Shown: in pieces, positions 23,482 to 23,512 of the stretch
Layout: each line of letters opens with the position of its first letter
Position numbering within the stretch: position 1 is the first letter of the stretch
DNA from: a virus
Direction: 5' to 3' (one strand)
Virus record (IMG/VR): IMGVR_UViG_3300029319_000026
Location: 1 to 23,512 of that record
Length of the DNA stretch: 23,512 nt
Position numbers and translations under genes: made by a program
Notes under the pieces: generated by a model
What the model saw: the letters and a program-made list of their open reading frames with translations, nothing else
Told to the model about the DNA's origin: nothing
Database searches by the model: none

Positions 23482-23493
23482 CCGTCGTATAAT
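23465..23493 (+). promoter_or_regulatory. Consensus sigma-70 promoter directed out of the window
   Basis: TTGACA at 23465-23470 and TATAAT at 23488-23493 are both perfect consensus hexamers separated by exactly 17 nt, with the -35 inside the last codons of the upstream CDS. Transcription would start near 23500 and run rightward. This is a host-sigma (SigA) type, hence early, promoter at the boundary of the late structural block. Confidence 0.8.
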
Positions 23494-23512
23494 AACTAGG
23501 TAATCAAACGAA

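Overview
The window is a segment of a T4-like myovirus genome that almost certainly infects marine cyanobacteria (Synechococcus/Prochlorococcus). The evidence is a run of recognisable T4 homologues (gp33, gp59, gp32, gp53, gp48, gp4, gp54, gp26/gp51, gp27-like, gp5) interleaved with genes of cyanobacterial or cyanophage character: phoH, a DUF1825-type gene beginning FFDSE, a small protein with a CP12 tail, and large modular virion proteins. Coding density is very high, many genes overlap by ATGA or by 11 nt, and no tRNA, IS, CRISPR array or integrase was seen. No intergenic stretch exceeds 100 bases.

Layout. (1) 1-3741, plus strand: replication/recombination and late-transcription block: tail of an unknown gene, phoH, MGME1/RecB-like exonuclease, gp33 late-transcription coactivator, gp59 helicase loader, DUF1825-like protein, gp32 single-strand DNA-binding protein. 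(2) 3742-6479, minus strand: gp4 head-completion nuclease, a 116-aa unknown, gp48 tail-tube cap, gp53 baseplate wedge, read leftward from a TATAAATA late-type promoter; gp53 abuts gp32 tail to tail with no spacer. (3) 6512-23481, plus strand: the baseplate hub/tail assembly block: gp54 tube initiator, gp26 with a gp51-like extension in the -1 frame, two tape-measure-like proteins each carrying a different predicted peptidoglycan-degrading domain, gp27-like hub, CP12-like protein, gp5 OB-fold protein, a 1796-aa modular virion protein, a beta-helical spike-like protein and two tandem paralogous virion proteins. The last codons of the final gene overlap a textbook sigma-70 promoter (TTGACA, 17-nt spacer, TATAAT) that points out of the window.

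Most notable: (a) gp26 ends in a T TTT TTC slippery heptamer followed at once by a strong hairpin. The -1 frame runs without a stop into the 56-aa gp51-like ORF, whose only ATG lies in the hairpin loop with no Shine-Dalgarno sequence. This predicts a tail-assembly-chaperone type programmed frameshift making a 300-aa fusion. (b) A CP12-like regulator of the Calvin cycle, keeping only the GAPDH-binding C-terminal cysteine loop, is translationally coupled to baseplate hub genes. (c) The functions of T4 gp5 (OB fold, lysozyme, beta-helix spike) appear distributed over separate genes. All assignments rest on reading the translations; no database search was possible.
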